Source of the DNA: Iamia sp035765045
Lineage (GTDB): Bacteria > Actinomycetota > Acidimicrobiia > Acidimicrobiales > Iamiaceae
Direction of reading: 5' to 3'
Length of the DNA: 64,000 bases
Assembly: GCA_035765045.1 (NCBI GenBank)
Contig: DASTYI010000085.1
Coordinates: 38,826-102,825, forward strand
Shown: in pieces, positions 30,472 through 38,678 of the stretch
Position numbering within the stretch: position 1 is the first letter of the stretch
Layout of the letters: each line of letters begins with the position of its first letter
Translations under genes and position numbers: made by a program
Notes under the pieces: model-generated
The model's input: the letters and a program-made list of their open reading frames with translations, nothing else
Database searches by the model: none
Told to the model about the DNA's origin: nothing

Positions 30472-31359
30472 ATGCCCGCCACCGCCTGGTCCGGGGCCAT
30501 CAGCTTCGGCCTCGTCTCCATCCCCGTGAAGCTCTACTCCGCCGTGTCGCGCAAGACGGTGCGCTTCCACCAGGTCGACACCCGCACCGGCGCCCGGGTC
30601 AAGCAGAAGCGGGTCTCGGCGGCCGACGGCTCCGAGGTGGCCTGGGACGACATCGCCAAGGGCTACGAGCAGGCCGACGGCGAGTACGTCCTGCTGACCG
30701 ACTCGGACCTCTCGGCCCTCGACGCCAAGGCCACCAAGACGATCGAGATCGAGCAGTTCGTCGACCTCTCGGAGATCGACCCGATCATGTACGACGCCCC
30801 CTACAACGTCGTGCCCGACCCGGCGACGCCCAAGCCCTACGCCCTGCTGCTGGAGGCCATGGAGGAGTCGGGCAAGGTGGCCATCGCCCGCTTCGTCATG
30901 CGCACCAAGGAGCACATCTGCGCCCTGCGCCCGCTCGACGGCCGGCTGGTGCTGTCGACGATGGTCTACCCCGACGAGGTCAACGACCCGGCCGAGTACG
31001 AGGCGCTGGAGGCCGTGTCCGACGTGACCATCTCGGCCAAGGAGCGCAAGGTCGCCGAGGCCCTGATCGAGTCGCTCACCGAGCCCTTCGACCCGGCCGA
31101 GTACAAGGACGAGTACCGCGAGAAGGTGCTCGACCTGATCGAGGCCAAGGCCAGCGGGGCCACCGAGATCGTCGAGGCCGCCCCCGAGGAGGAGGACGAC
31201 ACGGTCGTCGACATCATGGCCGCCCTCGAGGCCAGCATCGCCGAGGCCAAGAAGGCCCGGAAGCGCCACCCGAGCGGCGGCGAGGAGGCCGAGGCGGCGG
31301 CCAAGCCCGCGGCCAAGCCCCGCAAGGCCACCAAGAAGGCGGCCAAGAAGGCCAGCTAG
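30472..31359 (+). CDS. ku: Ku protein, non-homologous end joining
   Basis: The 295-residue bacterial Ku homodimerises into a ring that loads on DNA ends and recruits LigD. It opens MPATAWSGAISFGLVSIPVKLYSAV, the standard start. The core contains VSAADGSEVAWDDIAKGYE and VMRTKEHICALRPL. The C-terminus is a lysine/alanine-rich tail (AAKPAAKPRKATKKAAKKAS) that in relatives binds DNA. GGCGGG lies just before the ATG. No ligD gene lies in the window. It shares a CTAG with the stop of the converging DUF1611 gene. Confidence 0.95.
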   Translation: MPATAWSGAISFGLVSIPVKLYSAVSRKTVRFHQVDTRTGARVKQKRVSAADGSEVAWDDIAKGYEQADGEYVLLTDSDLSALDAKATKTIEIEQFVDLSEIDPIMYDAPYNVVPDPATPKPYALLLEAMEESGKVAIARFVMRTKEHICALRPLDGRLVLSTMVYPDEVNDPAEYEALEAVSDVTISAKERKVAEALIESLTEPFDPAEYKDEYREKVLDLIEAKASGATEIVEAAPEEEDDTVVDIMAALEASIAEAKKARKRHPSGGEEAEAAAKPAAKPRKATKKAAKKAS

Positions 31360-32369
31360 AGCCGGGCCACCAGGGCGTCGACGCCGTCGCGGACGGGGTC
31401 GACGCAGGGGACGCCGAGGGCGGCCTCGATCCGGTCGCGCTCGGCCGCGAAGGCGGCGCGGTCGGCGTCGGTGGAGTCGAGGGCGACGCCGAGGATCCGC
31501 GGCGCCAGGCCGAGGACCTCGCCGAGGGTGCGGTGGGCGGCGACCACGTCGACCACGTCGGGGATGGCGACGTCGAAGCCGGGGTGCCGCTCCTGGCCCA
31601 TCCGGCCGCAGACGAGCAGCCAGTCGGGCTTGGCCACCTTGGTGAAGATGAACGACGCCGCCCCCCACATCGGGTGGAGCAGGGCGCCCTGGCCCTCGAT
31701 GACGACGAGGTCGGCGTCGCGCTCGGTGACCTCGATGTCGTGCTCGACCACCCCGGGGGCGAAGTCGAGGGGCACCGAGTCGAGCACGTGGCCCCGGCCC
31801 CGGAGGATCACGCCCGTCTGGCCCGTCGCCACCCAGTCGGCCCGGTGCCCGGCGGCCTGGAGGGCCCGGGTCAGCAGCACGGTCACCGTCATCTTCCCGA
31901 CCGAGCTGGTGGTGCCGACGGTGAGGACCCGGGTCGTCGTGCCCCGGGGCCGGGCCACGCCCAGGCGCCGCTCGGAGGGGGCGAAGACCCGCATGTTGAC
32001 CACGCCGGGGGCGTCGACCGCGTCGTGGGTGCTGTTGAGCACGGTCATCCCCGCCGCCGACGCCTCCAGCACGGCGGCCCGCTGGGTCGGGGCCAGCGCC
32101 CCGCCGTTGCGCGCCGTCCCGATGACGAGGGTCCGGTCGGGGGCGGCCACCGCGGCCAGGTCGGCCACCACCGGCACGTCGGCGTCGAGCCCCCGGCAGA
32201 CCGCGCGCAGCGGCCGCCCGGCGTGGACCGGGTCGACCACGGCGTGGACCCGCTCGGGCGCGAAGCGCAGGAGCACCCAGGCCGTCTTGGCCACCACGCG
32301 GTCGTCGAGCGCACCGTCGGTGTGCAGCACCAGTGGCCCGGTCCCGCCCGGGCGCGAGGTCACCCCCAT
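31356..32369 (-). CDS. DUF1611 P-loop protein (DgcN-like)
   Basis: The 337-residue protein has an N-terminal Rossmann-like domain (residues 1-130) and a C-terminal P-loop domain. Its Walker-type motif, TVGTTSSVGKMTVTVLLTRALQ, lies near residues 150-170. Later motifs are DLVVIEGQGALLHPMW and DWLLVCGRMGQERHPGFDVAIPDVVDVV. DUF1611 proteins include DgcN, a D-glutamate N-acetyltransferase, but the DgcA epimerase partner is not present here. TACGCT at 32384-32379 lies 9 nt before the ATG. Function beyond a nucleotide-binding acyl- or amido-transfer enzyme is uncertain. Confidence 0.85.
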   Translation of the reverse strand: MGVTSRPGGTGPLVLHTDGALDDRVVAKTAWVLLRFAPERVHAVVDPVHAGRPLRAVCRGLDADVPVVADLAAVAAPDRTLVIGTARNGGALAPTQRAAVLEASAAGMTVLNSTHDAVDAPGVVNMRVFAPSERRLGVARPRGTTTRVLTVGTTSSVGKMTVTVLLTRALQAAGHRADWVATGQTGVILRGRGHVLDSVPLDFAPGVVEHDIEVTERDADLVVIEGQGALLHPMWGAASFIFTKVAKPDWLLVCGRMGQERHPGFDVAIPDVVDVVAAHRTLGEVLGLAPRILGVALDSTDADRAAFAAERDRIEAALGVPCVDPVRDGVDALVARL

Positions 32370-32415
32370 CGGCGCGGCAGCGTAGGCAGCCCTGCGACCG
32401 GCACCAAAAGGGGGA

Positions 32416-33378
32416 TCAGGCGGTCAGCCGGACCTCGTCGGCCGGCGGCGGCGGATCGGCGGCCGGGACGACGGTGGGCCGGCCGCTCCGGAGCCGGTCG
32501 ACCCAGCGGTCGGGGTCGTGGCGGGCCGGCTCGGTGCCGGCGACGAAGTCGAGGAGCAGGGTGAGGAAGCGCTCGGGCTCGGCGTGGTGCGGGAAGTGGC
32601 CGGCGCCGGCGAAGACCTCCAGCCGGCTCGACGGCATGGCGGCGTGGGCCAGCCGTCCGTGCTCGACGGGGATGACGCCGTCCCGGTCGCCCCACACGAG
32701 CAACGTGGGCATGTCCTCGGCCAGGTAGCAGCGGTCGAGCATCGTCACCAGCTGGCCCCGCCAGTCGACGACCGAGCGCAGCGTGCGGGTGAACGACGTC
32801 CGGGCCGGGCCGCTGGGCAGCCCGTCGAAGACCCGCACCAGCTCGTCGGCGTCACGGCCGAGGTCGAGCGGGCTGCGCTTGGCCACCTCGGCCAGGGCCC
32901 GGGCCACCAGGCGGGCACCGGGGAGCCGGGTGACGGGCAGGGTCAGCTCGGCGTAGGGCGCCGACAGCAGCCGGAGCACGGGGGCGACCTCCCGGGCCAC
33001 GCCGCCGGTGCTGACGAGGACCAGCCGCTCGAACCGGTGCGGGTACTGGTAGCAGGCCTGCGCCGCCACCCCGCCGCCGAGCGAGTGGCCGACGACGGTG
33101 GCCCGCTCGATCCCGAGCACGTCCAGCAGGTCGCGCACCCCGTTGGCGTAGGCGGCGACCGAGTAGTCGGCCCGGGGCTTGTCCGAGGCGCCGTGGCCGA
33201 GCAGGTCGGGGGCGACGACGGTGAACCGCTCCCCCAGCGCCGGCATCAGCGGCGCCCACGCCGCCGAGCTGTCGCCGATCCCGTGGAGGAGCAGCAGCGC
33301 CGGCCCCGAGCCGCACCGGCGGAAGGCCCGGCGGTACCCGTGGACGACGACGTGCTCGATCTCCGGCCCCCTGTCCAT
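32416..33378 (-). CDS. Alpha/beta hydrolase
   Basis: The 320-residue alpha/beta hydrolase has the oxyanion strand LLLLHGIGDSSAAWAPLM near residue 30, the nucleophile elbow VVGHSLGGGVAAQ (Ser near 97), the acid in LLVWGDRDGVIPVEHG, and the histidine in VFAGAGHFPHHAEPERF. The complete Ser-Asp-His triad indicates an active esterase, lipase or C-C hydrolase. It has no signal peptide and ends in a disordered proline-rich tail. It is alone on the minus strand between the DUF1611 and PanE-like genes. The substrate is not evident. Confidence 0.9.
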   Translation of the reverse strand: MDRGPEIEHVVVHGYRRAFRRCGSGPALLLLHGIGDSSAAWAPLMPALGERFTVVAPDLLGHGASDKPRADYSVAAYANGVRDLLDVLGIERATVVGHSLGGGVAAQACYQYPHRFERLVLVSTGGVAREVAPVLRLLSAPYAELTLPVTRLPGARLVARALAEVAKRSPLDLGRDADELVRVFDGLPSGPARTSFTRTLRSVVDWRGQLVTMLDRCYLAEDMPTLLVWGDRDGVIPVEHGRLAHAAMPSSRLEVFAGAGHFPHHAEPERFLTLLLDFVAGTEPARHDPDRWVDRLRSGRPTVVPAADPPPPADEVRLTA

Positions 33379-33439
33379 GCCCGGCGCATCCCAGCACGGC
33401 GACGCCCCGCCCGCCAGCGGGTGACGTCCGCCTGAACGC

Positions 33440-34414
33440 TCAAGCGGGGAGGACGGCGGCCTCCAGCTCGGGGATCGTCAGGGCGCCGGCGGGCCAGGCC
33501 TCCCGGGCGGCCCGGTGGACCAGGCGCCGGAGGGCCTCGTTGACCGGGGTGGGCACGCCATGGAGCCGGCCGAGCAGGACGATCTCGCCGTTGAGCGTGT
33601 CGACCTCGACCGACCCGCTGCCCCGGGCGAGGCTCTGCCACGTCGAGCCACCGCCCCGGTCGACGCCCTCGACCGTGCCGACGGTGAACCCGCCCCGCCG
33701 GCGGGACATGTCCTCGTCGGCGGGCGTGGCCTCGATCCCGGCGGCGGCCAGGGCGGCCTCGCCCTCGGCCGTCAGCGCCGGCACCACGGCCGAGCCCTGC
33801 GCCTCGGGCCCGGCCAGCGCGATCGCGCCGTTGCTCAGGTTCATCAGCAGCTTGCGGTACTTCGCCCGCATGACCGCCGGGTGGGCCGAGGACACGAAGC
33901 CCGAGCCCGACAGGTCCGCGGCCAGCCGTTCGTCGACGGCGTCGGCGCCCGCCGGGAACCGGCCCACGTCGATCACGCCCGACACCGGCTCGCCGAAGGC
34001 GGCCACCACCCCGGGGTCGAGGTGGACGGCGGGGAGCATCAGGCACATGCCGTGGACGTGGGCGAAGCGCCGCAGGACCCGGGGCTCGTTGGCCACGCCG
34101 TTCTGGGCGCAGACGATCGGGAGCTCCGGGGGCGCCACCGCCTCGAGCTCGTCGAGCAGGCCGTCGGTGTGCTGGCCCTTGACGGCGAGCACGGCGACGT
34201 CGCCCTCGCCCCAGGCCACGTCGGCCACCGAGCCGACCGCCGGCGCCCGCACCACCCACGAGCCCATCGGCGTCCTCAGGTCGAGGCCCGTCTCCTGGAG
34301 GGCGGCGAGGTGGGCGCCCCGGGCGACGAGCACGACGTCGTGGCCGGCCTGGGCCAGCCGTCCCCCGATCGTCCCACCGACGGCCCCGGCTCCGATGATC
34401 ACGTAGCGGGTCAC
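33440..34414 (-). CDS. 2-dehydropantoate 2-reductase (PanE/ApbA) family protein
   Basis: The 324-residue NADPH-dependent oxidoreductase has the N-terminal dinucleotide motif YVIIGAGAVGGTIGGRLAQAG. A middle VLAVKGQHTDGLLDEL and CAQNGVANE match the ketopantoate reductase family. A C-terminal helical domain contains KYRKLLMNLSNG, with the catalytic-type Lys, and NGEIVLLGRLHGVPTPVNEAL. The last motif is typical of the family's substrate pocket. The start is GTG 34414. It may act in pantothenate synthesis or on another 2-oxo acid; no pan gene is nearby. Confidence 0.88.
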   Translation of the reverse strand: MTRYVIIGAGAVGGTIGGRLAQAGHDVVLVARGAHLAALQETGLDLRTPMGSWVVRAPAVGSVADVAWGEGDVAVLAVKGQHTDGLLDELEAVAPPELPIVCAQNGVANEPRVLRRFAHVHGMCLMLPAVHLDPGVVAAFGEPVSGVIDVGRFPAGADAVDERLAADLSGSGFVSSAHPAVMRAKYRKLLMNLSNGAIALAGPEAQGSAVVPALTAEGEAALAAAGIEATPADEDMSRRRGGFTVGTVEGVDRGGGSTWQSLARGSGSVEVDTLNGEIVLLGRLHGVPTPVNEALRRLVHRAAREAWPAGALTIPELEAAVLPA

Positions 34415-34492
34415 GACGACCGAGCGTCCCACAGGTCGGCCACCGTGGTGAGGATGTGACCGCGGGCACCGGCAGCGTGGCAGGTTGGGGGC

Positions 34493-35005
34493 ATGAGCCC
34501 GGACGACGTCTTCCCCGACCGCGACATGAGCCACCGGGACAAGATCGAGTTCATGCTCGAGCGGGAGGGCTGGGCGCTCGACGCCGTCCCGGCCCGCACC
34601 GACACCGACCCGCCGCTCCCCCGCTACGCCTACACCGTCGGCTTCGAGGACCGCTTCGACTTCCCCGAGCTGTGCCTGTTCGGGCTGGCGCCGGTGGCCT
34701 GCCGGGGGCTGTTCGGGCTGGTGGCCGACGCCCTCGCCGGCGGCACCGAGCTCCCGGTCGGCGCCCCGTTCATCGGCCTGCTCGACGGGGGCCAGCCCTG
34801 CGCCCTGCTCCCGGTCGACGCCCCCTCGTCGGTCGCCCTGTTCCCGGCCCTGGCCGAGCACCACCGCCTCGCCGGGGCCGACGCCGCCGACTTCCGCATG
34901 GTCCAGCTGGCCTGGCCCGACCCCGCCGGCAACCTCCCCTGGGAGCCCGCCTTCGCCCCCGACCTGGCCCCCGTCCAGCTCCTCCTCGCCGACCCCCCGA
35001 CCTGA
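34493..35005 (+). CDS. DUF4262 domain protein
   Basis: The 170-residue protein has the DUF4262 pattern: a helix MSHRDKIEFMLEREGWALDAVPA, then YAYTVGFEDRFDFPELCLFGLAPVACRGLFGLVADAL, and a later VQLAWPDPAGNLPWEPAF. The Y-T-V-G-F and P-E-L segments and the closing P-D-x-x-G-x-x-P-W are typical. The function of the family is unknown. It has no signal or membrane segment. It ends 6 bp before a perfect 50-bp hairpin. Confidence 0.82.
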   Translation: MSPDDVFPDRDMSHRDKIEFMLEREGWALDAVPARTDTDPPLPRYAYTVGFEDRFDFPELCLFGLAPVACRGLFGLVADALAGGTELPVGAPFIGLLDGGQPCALLPVDAPSSVALFPALAEHHRLAGADAADFRMVQLAWPDPAGNLPWEPAFAPDLAPVQLLLADPPT

Positions 35006-35010
35006 ACCCC

Positions 35011-35060
35011 GAACCGGTGTCACCAGGCGCTGCGGCCGCAGCGCCTGGTGACACCGGTTC
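35011..35060. terminator. Perfect 50-bp hairpin between convergent genes (repeat family B, copy 2)
   Basis: Two exactly complementary 23-bp arms flank a GGCC loop. The arms start GAACCGGTGTCACCA, close to the hairpin at 6451-6500, while the inner part GGCGCTGC is unique. It lies 6 bp from each flanking stop codon (35005 plus, 35067 minus), so it would terminate both genes. Confidence 0.8.
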
Positions 35061-35066
35061 GCAAGG

Positions 35067-35549
35067 TCAGCGGTGGATCTCGGCGAGCCAGCCGCCGGTG
35101 GTGGCGATCGGGCACAGCAGGGTGCCGGCCCGCAGGGCCCAGGTGAGGACCTGCTCGGCGTCGGGCGGGTCGTCGAGGCGGACGACCAGGCCCCGGCGCA
35201 CGTGGTCCTGGACCACCTTCCACTCCCCGGGCAGCTCCAGGCCCTCGGCCGCCAGGCGGCGGACGACGGCGGTGCCGACCCCGTGGGTCATGCCCAGCTG
35301 GGCCGGCTTCGGGCCCCGGCGGCCGTCGGTCGGGGCGATGATCGTGGCCTGCGGGATCGGCGGCCCCGGCGCCCGGAACAGCGAGGCGACGGCCGACGGG
35401 GTGACCGCCGCGGCCTCGTCCTGGTCGACCTCGGGGAAGAGGTTCACCCACCCGGCCCGGGCCTCGACCAGCGACTCGATGGCGTCGACCACGTCGTCGG
35501 GGGCGGTGACGGTGAACTCGATCTGCGCGGGGCGGGAGCGGCGGGCCAC
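35067..35549 (-). CDS. Hypothetical protein
   Basis: The 160-residue soluble protein has no recognised family. It opens MARRSRPAQIEFTVTAPDDVVDAIESLVEARAGWVNLFPEV. It contains PKPAQLGMTHGVGTAVVRRLAAEG and VQDHVRRGLVVRLDDPPDAEQVLTWALRAGTLLCP. The alternation of helix and strand looks like a folded domain. GAGG precedes the GTG at 35549. It starts 4 bp after the stop of the membrane protein gene and is the last gene of the amine oxidase operon, followed by the 50-bp hairpin. Confidence 0.7.
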   Translation of the reverse strand: MARRSRPAQIEFTVTAPDDVVDAIESLVEARAGWVNLFPEVDQDEAAAVTPSAVASLFRAPGPPIPQATIIAPTDGRRGPKPAQLGMTHGVGTAVVRRLAAEGLELPGEWKVVQDHVRRGLVVRLDDPPDAEQVLTWALRAGTLLCPIATTGGWLAEIHR

Positions 35550-35553
35550 GACC

Positions 35554-36102
35554 TCAGCCTGCCCTGCGCCGGTTGCGTTCGGTGATCACCAGCCCGACCA
35601 GGGCGTAGCCGACCGCCGGGCCGATCAGGCCGAACTTCACCAGCGCGCAGCGCCGGGCCAGCGCCGGCAGCCGGCCCCGGGCGCCGTCGAGCTCGGCCAG
35701 CAGCGAGGCGTTCTCGACGGCGTCGCACCCGGCCGCCACCACCGTGCCCCAGCCCAGGAGGTCGCCGAGGCGGGCCAGCCCGGGGCGGCCGGCGGCCCGG
35801 GCGGCGTCGGCGACGAGGGCGCAGCCGGCGCTGGTGGCCACGCCGTAGGAGACGAGGTAGGCCATGTCGAGGCGGGTCTGGAGCCGGGCGGCCCGGACCC
35901 CCTCGTCGCCCCAGTCCTCGACGATCCGGTCGACGGTGGCGGCGTCGCCGGCCAGCTCGAACGGCACGATGTCGTGGCCGCCGGCCCGCATCGGCCGCCC
36001 GATCGCCATCATCACGGCGCTGAAGGCGACGTTGACGGCGACGCTGCGCCCGACCAACCGCCGCCGGGCGGCCGGCTCCATGCCCGCGAACGGCGGGGTC
36101 AC
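35554..36102 (-). CDS. Hypothetical membrane protein
   Basis: The 182-residue protein is of unknown family. Hydrophobic segments are VAVNVAFSAVMMAIGRPM near residue 25, DLLGWGTVVAAGCDAVENASLLA near 115, and a final LIGPAVGYALVGLVI before a basic RNRRR end. These suggest three to four membrane spans. The GTG start at 36102 overlaps the amine oxidase TGA by 4 bp (GTGA), so it is co-translated with that gene. Its partner relation to the amine oxidase is unknown. Confidence 0.72.
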   Translation of the reverse strand: MTPPFAGMEPAARRRLVGRSVAVNVAFSAVMMAIGRPMRAGGHDIVPFELAGDAATVDRIVEDWGDEGVRAARLQTRLDMAYLVSYGVATSAGCALVADAARAAGRPGLARLGDLLGWGTVVAAGCDAVENASLLAELDGARGRLPALARRCALVKFGLIGPAVGYALVGLVITERNRRRAG

Positions 36103-37460
36103 GGCGCGGCCAGGATCTCGGTGGCGGCCCGCTCGCCGGAGCGGACGGCGCCGTCCATGTAGCCGTTCCACACCGCCGCGGTCTCGGTGCCGGCCCAGTG
36201 GATGCGGCCCCACGGCTCGCGCAGCAGGTCGCCGAAGGCGCTCCACACCCCGGGGGCGAGGTGGGCGCCGTAGCAGCCCCGGGTCCACTCCTCGGCGGCC
36301 CAGTCGAGGTCGGCGTAGCCGGTGGGGCGGCGGGCCTGCGGGCCGAAGAACCGGGCCAGGGCGTCGACCACCTCGGCCTGGCGCGCCTCGGGGGTGAGGT
36401 CGGAGGCCCGGCGGGCGTGGTCACCCTCGAGGAAGGCCACCAGCACGCCGGGGGCACCCTCGTCGGGCGGGGAGTTGTCGAACGTGATCGTGACCGCCGA
36501 GTCGAGGGCGGCGGCCTGGCCGCACAGCCCGTCCTCGCGCCAGAACGGCCGGTCGTAGCGGACGAGGCACTTGACCACCGACCCCATCGGCATCTTCTGG
36601 AGCAGCTGGTCGCGCCGGGCCGGCAGCACCGGCGACCAGGCGATCCGCCCGGCCAGCGCCGGCGGCACGGCCACGATGGCCCGATCGGCCTCGACCGTCC
36701 CCCCGTCGTGGCGGACGACCACCCCGTCGTCGCCCTGCTCGACGGCCCGCACCGGGGCGCCGAGGCGGATGTCGACGCCGTGGCCCCGCAGCTCGTCGGC
36801 CAGCCTCTCGGCCACGACGACGCTGCCGCCGACGAAGCGGTCCTGCTGGGCGCCCCGACGGGTGCCGAGGAGCTTCTCCAGCGACCCGCCCGAGCGGGCG
36901 TAGAAGGCGACGTGGAGGAGCGAGATGTCGCGGGGCTCGGCGGCGAAGACGGCCTCGACGGCGAGCCGCCAGAACCCCCGGGCCGCCTCGGTGCGGTGGT
37001 GGCGACGGATCCAGGTCTCGAAGGTGGTGCCGTCGAGACGCTCGGCGCCCCGGGTGGCCCACGGCTCGTCGAGGTCGATCCGGGCCGCCAGCCGGTCGAA
37101 CAGCGGTTGGCTGGCGGCGATCTCGACCACCGCCGCCGGGGGCAGCCCGAAGGTGGGGCTGCGGTGGCGGACGATCTTGCCGGCGCGGGCGGTCACGAGG
37201 TCGCCGGTGTCGTAGGTGGGGAAGGTCGGGACGCCGAGGTCGGCGGCCAGGGCGAGGATGCGGTCCTGGGTGGGGCCGACCCACTGCCCGCCGATCTCGA
37301 CCGTCGTCCCGTCGTCGAAGCGGTGGTTGACGATCCGGCCGCCGACGCGGTCGCGGGCCTCGACCACCGTCACCGTGCGGCCGGCGCGGACGAGGTCGCG
37401 GGCCGCCGCCAGCCCGGCCAGGCCGGCCCCGACCACCACCACCGAGGGAGCGTCAGCCAT
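36099..37460 (-). CDS. Flavin-containing monoamine oxidase family protein
   Basis: The 453-residue FAD enzyme has the Rossmann dinucleotide motif VVVVGAGLAGLAAARDLV at residues 7-24 and TVVEARDRVGGRI for FAD ribose binding. The substrate half contains IGGQWVGPTQDRIL, and the C-terminal flavin motif is RIHWAGTETAAVWNGYMDGA. It should oxidise an amine or a similar C-N or C-C bond with O2. It has no signal peptide. It overlaps the upstream AI-2E-family gene by 8 bp and the downstream membrane protein by 4 bp, so the four genes 38658 to 35067 form one operon. Confidence 0.92.
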   Translation of the reverse strand: MADAPSVVVVGAGLAGLAAARDLVRAGRTVTVVEARDRVGGRIVNHRFDDGTTVEIGGQWVGPTQDRILALAADLGVPTFPTYDTGDLVTARAGKIVRHRSPTFGLPPAAVVEIAASQPLFDRLAARIDLDEPWATRGAERLDGTTFETWIRRHHRTEAARGFWRLAVEAVFAAEPRDISLLHVAFYARSGGSLEKLLGTRRGAQQDRFVGGSVVVAERLADELRGHGVDIRLGAPVRAVEQGDDGVVVRHDGGTVEADRAIVAVPPALAGRIAWSPVLPARRDQLLQKMPMGSVVKCLVRYDRPFWREDGLCGQAAALDSAVTITFDNSPPDEGAPGVLVAFLEGDHARRASDLTPEARQAEVVDALARFFGPQARRPTGYADLDWAAEEWTRGCYGAHLAPGVWSAFGDLLREPWGRIHWAGTETAAVWNGYMDGAVRSGERAATEILAAP

Positions 37461-38658
37461 GGTCGACCTTGGCCTCGGGGGGCGTCTCGGCCGCCCCGCC
37501 CCGCCGGCGGATCCGCTCGACGAAGCGCTGGAGCGGGGCGGGCATGCGGTCGCGGAAGCGGGTGGTGGCCACCGGCTTCTCGCCGTGGACGGCTTGCATG
37601 TAGACGGCCTTGACGGTGCCGCACAGCGGGGTGGCGGCGAGGGCCCCGGGCACCCCGGCGGCGGCCCCGCCGACGAGGGCGGCGAGCATCGTCACCGGCG
37701 GCGACAGGTCGACGGCCTCGCCGACGATGGCCGGGGTGATGATGTAGTTCTCGGTGTTCATGTAGGCGACCACCAGCACGAGGACGATCAGGGCCGGCAC
37801 CACCCCCTGGGTCAGGGCGAGGATCGTCACGAACGACGTGCCGAGGAAGCCCCCGATCTGAGGGATCAGGCTGACCACGGCGTACCAGACGGCGGCCACC
37901 GGGGCGAGCGGCACCCCGACGGCGAGCCCCACGATCAGCACCCACGTGCCCCCGATCGACGCCACGAGGAGCGAGCCGGCGAAGTAGGTCCCGACGACCC
38001 GGTAGAAGACGCGGCCCACGGCGTCGGCCTGGTCGCGGTAGCGGGCCGGGACGACCCGCCGGGCCCGGGCGACCAGCGTCGGCCCGTCGAGCAGGACGAC
38101 CAGGGCCACGAGGAGGACGCCGAGGCCGTTGAGGGCACCGGCCAGCACGCCCCGGGCGGCGGTCTCGACCCCGTCGGCGTCGAGCCGGCCGGGCAGGTCG
38201 TCGACCCACTCCTCGACCCGGTCGGCGAAGTCGGCGTCGGCCAGGCGGGGCCCGACGACGGGCAGGTCCTCGATGTCGCGCAGCGTCTGCGGCAGCTCGT
38301 CGCCGAAGTCCTGGGCCTGGCGGACGGCGGCGGGGCCGACCACCACGGCCAGGGCGGCGAAGGCGATCAGCAGGCCGGTGCCGACGGCGCCCACGGCCGC
38401 CCCCCGGGAGCAGCCGGTCCGGCGCTGGACGGCGAGGACGAGCGGCTCGATGGCGAAGGCGAGCAGCACGCCGACCCCGACGACCGTCATCGACCGCTGG
38501 GTCACGTCGAAGAAGGCGGCCACCACCGACAGGGTGACGATGCCGAGGGCGATCCAGATCCCCGAGCGGGGATCGACCTCGACGGTCAGCTGCTCGGCGC
38601 CCCCCGCCGGCACGATCTCGCCGTGGACAGCCTCGGGATCGTCGCGGGGGCCGGCCAC
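37453..38658 (-). CDS. AI-2E family transporter (PerM-like permease), paralog 1
   Basis: The 401-residue integral membrane protein has two N-terminal helices, a long soluble insert (about residues 110-190, ALADADFADRVEEWVDDL), then a helix-rich C-terminal half with GVPLAPVAAVWYAVVSLIPQIGGFLG, the conserved P-x-I-G block of the family. Members export autoinducer-2 or Na+/H+, or are uncharacterised. The start is GTG 38658, with TACCGT ending 7 nt before it. It is the first gene of the amine oxidase operon. It is divergent by 20 bp from a second family member, with overlapping promoters. Confidence 0.9.
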   Translation of the reverse strand: MAGPRDDPEAVHGEIVPAGGAEQLTVEVDPRSGIWIALGIVTLSVVAAFFDVTQRSMTVVGVGVLLAFAIEPLVLAVQRRTGCSRGAAVGAVGTGLLIAFAALAVVVGPAAVRQAQDFGDELPQTLRDIEDLPVVGPRLADADFADRVEEWVDDLPGRLDADGVETAARGVLAGALNGLGVLLVALVVLLDGPTLVARARRVVPARYRDQADAVGRVFYRVVGTYFAGSLLVASIGGTWVLIVGLAVGVPLAPVAAVWYAVVSLIPQIGGFLGTSFVTILALTQGVVPALIVLVLVVAYMNTENYIITPAIVGEAVDLSPPVTMLAALVGGAAAGVPGALAATPLCGTVKAVYMQAVHGEKPVATTRFRDRMPAPLQRFVERIRRRGGAAETPPEAKVDHG

Positions 38659-38664
38659 GGTCGG

Positions 38665-38671
38665 TACGGTA
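38665..38671. promoter_or_regulatory. Overlapping divergent -10 boxes
   Basis: TACGGT (38665-38670, plus) and TACCGT (38671-38666, minus) share five base pairs in the 20-bp spacer between two GTG starts (38658 and 38679). Only one polymerase could bind at a time. Neither gene has a ribosome binding site, so both mRNAs would be leaderless. Confidence 0.6.
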
Positions 38672-38678
38672 CGCCGCT

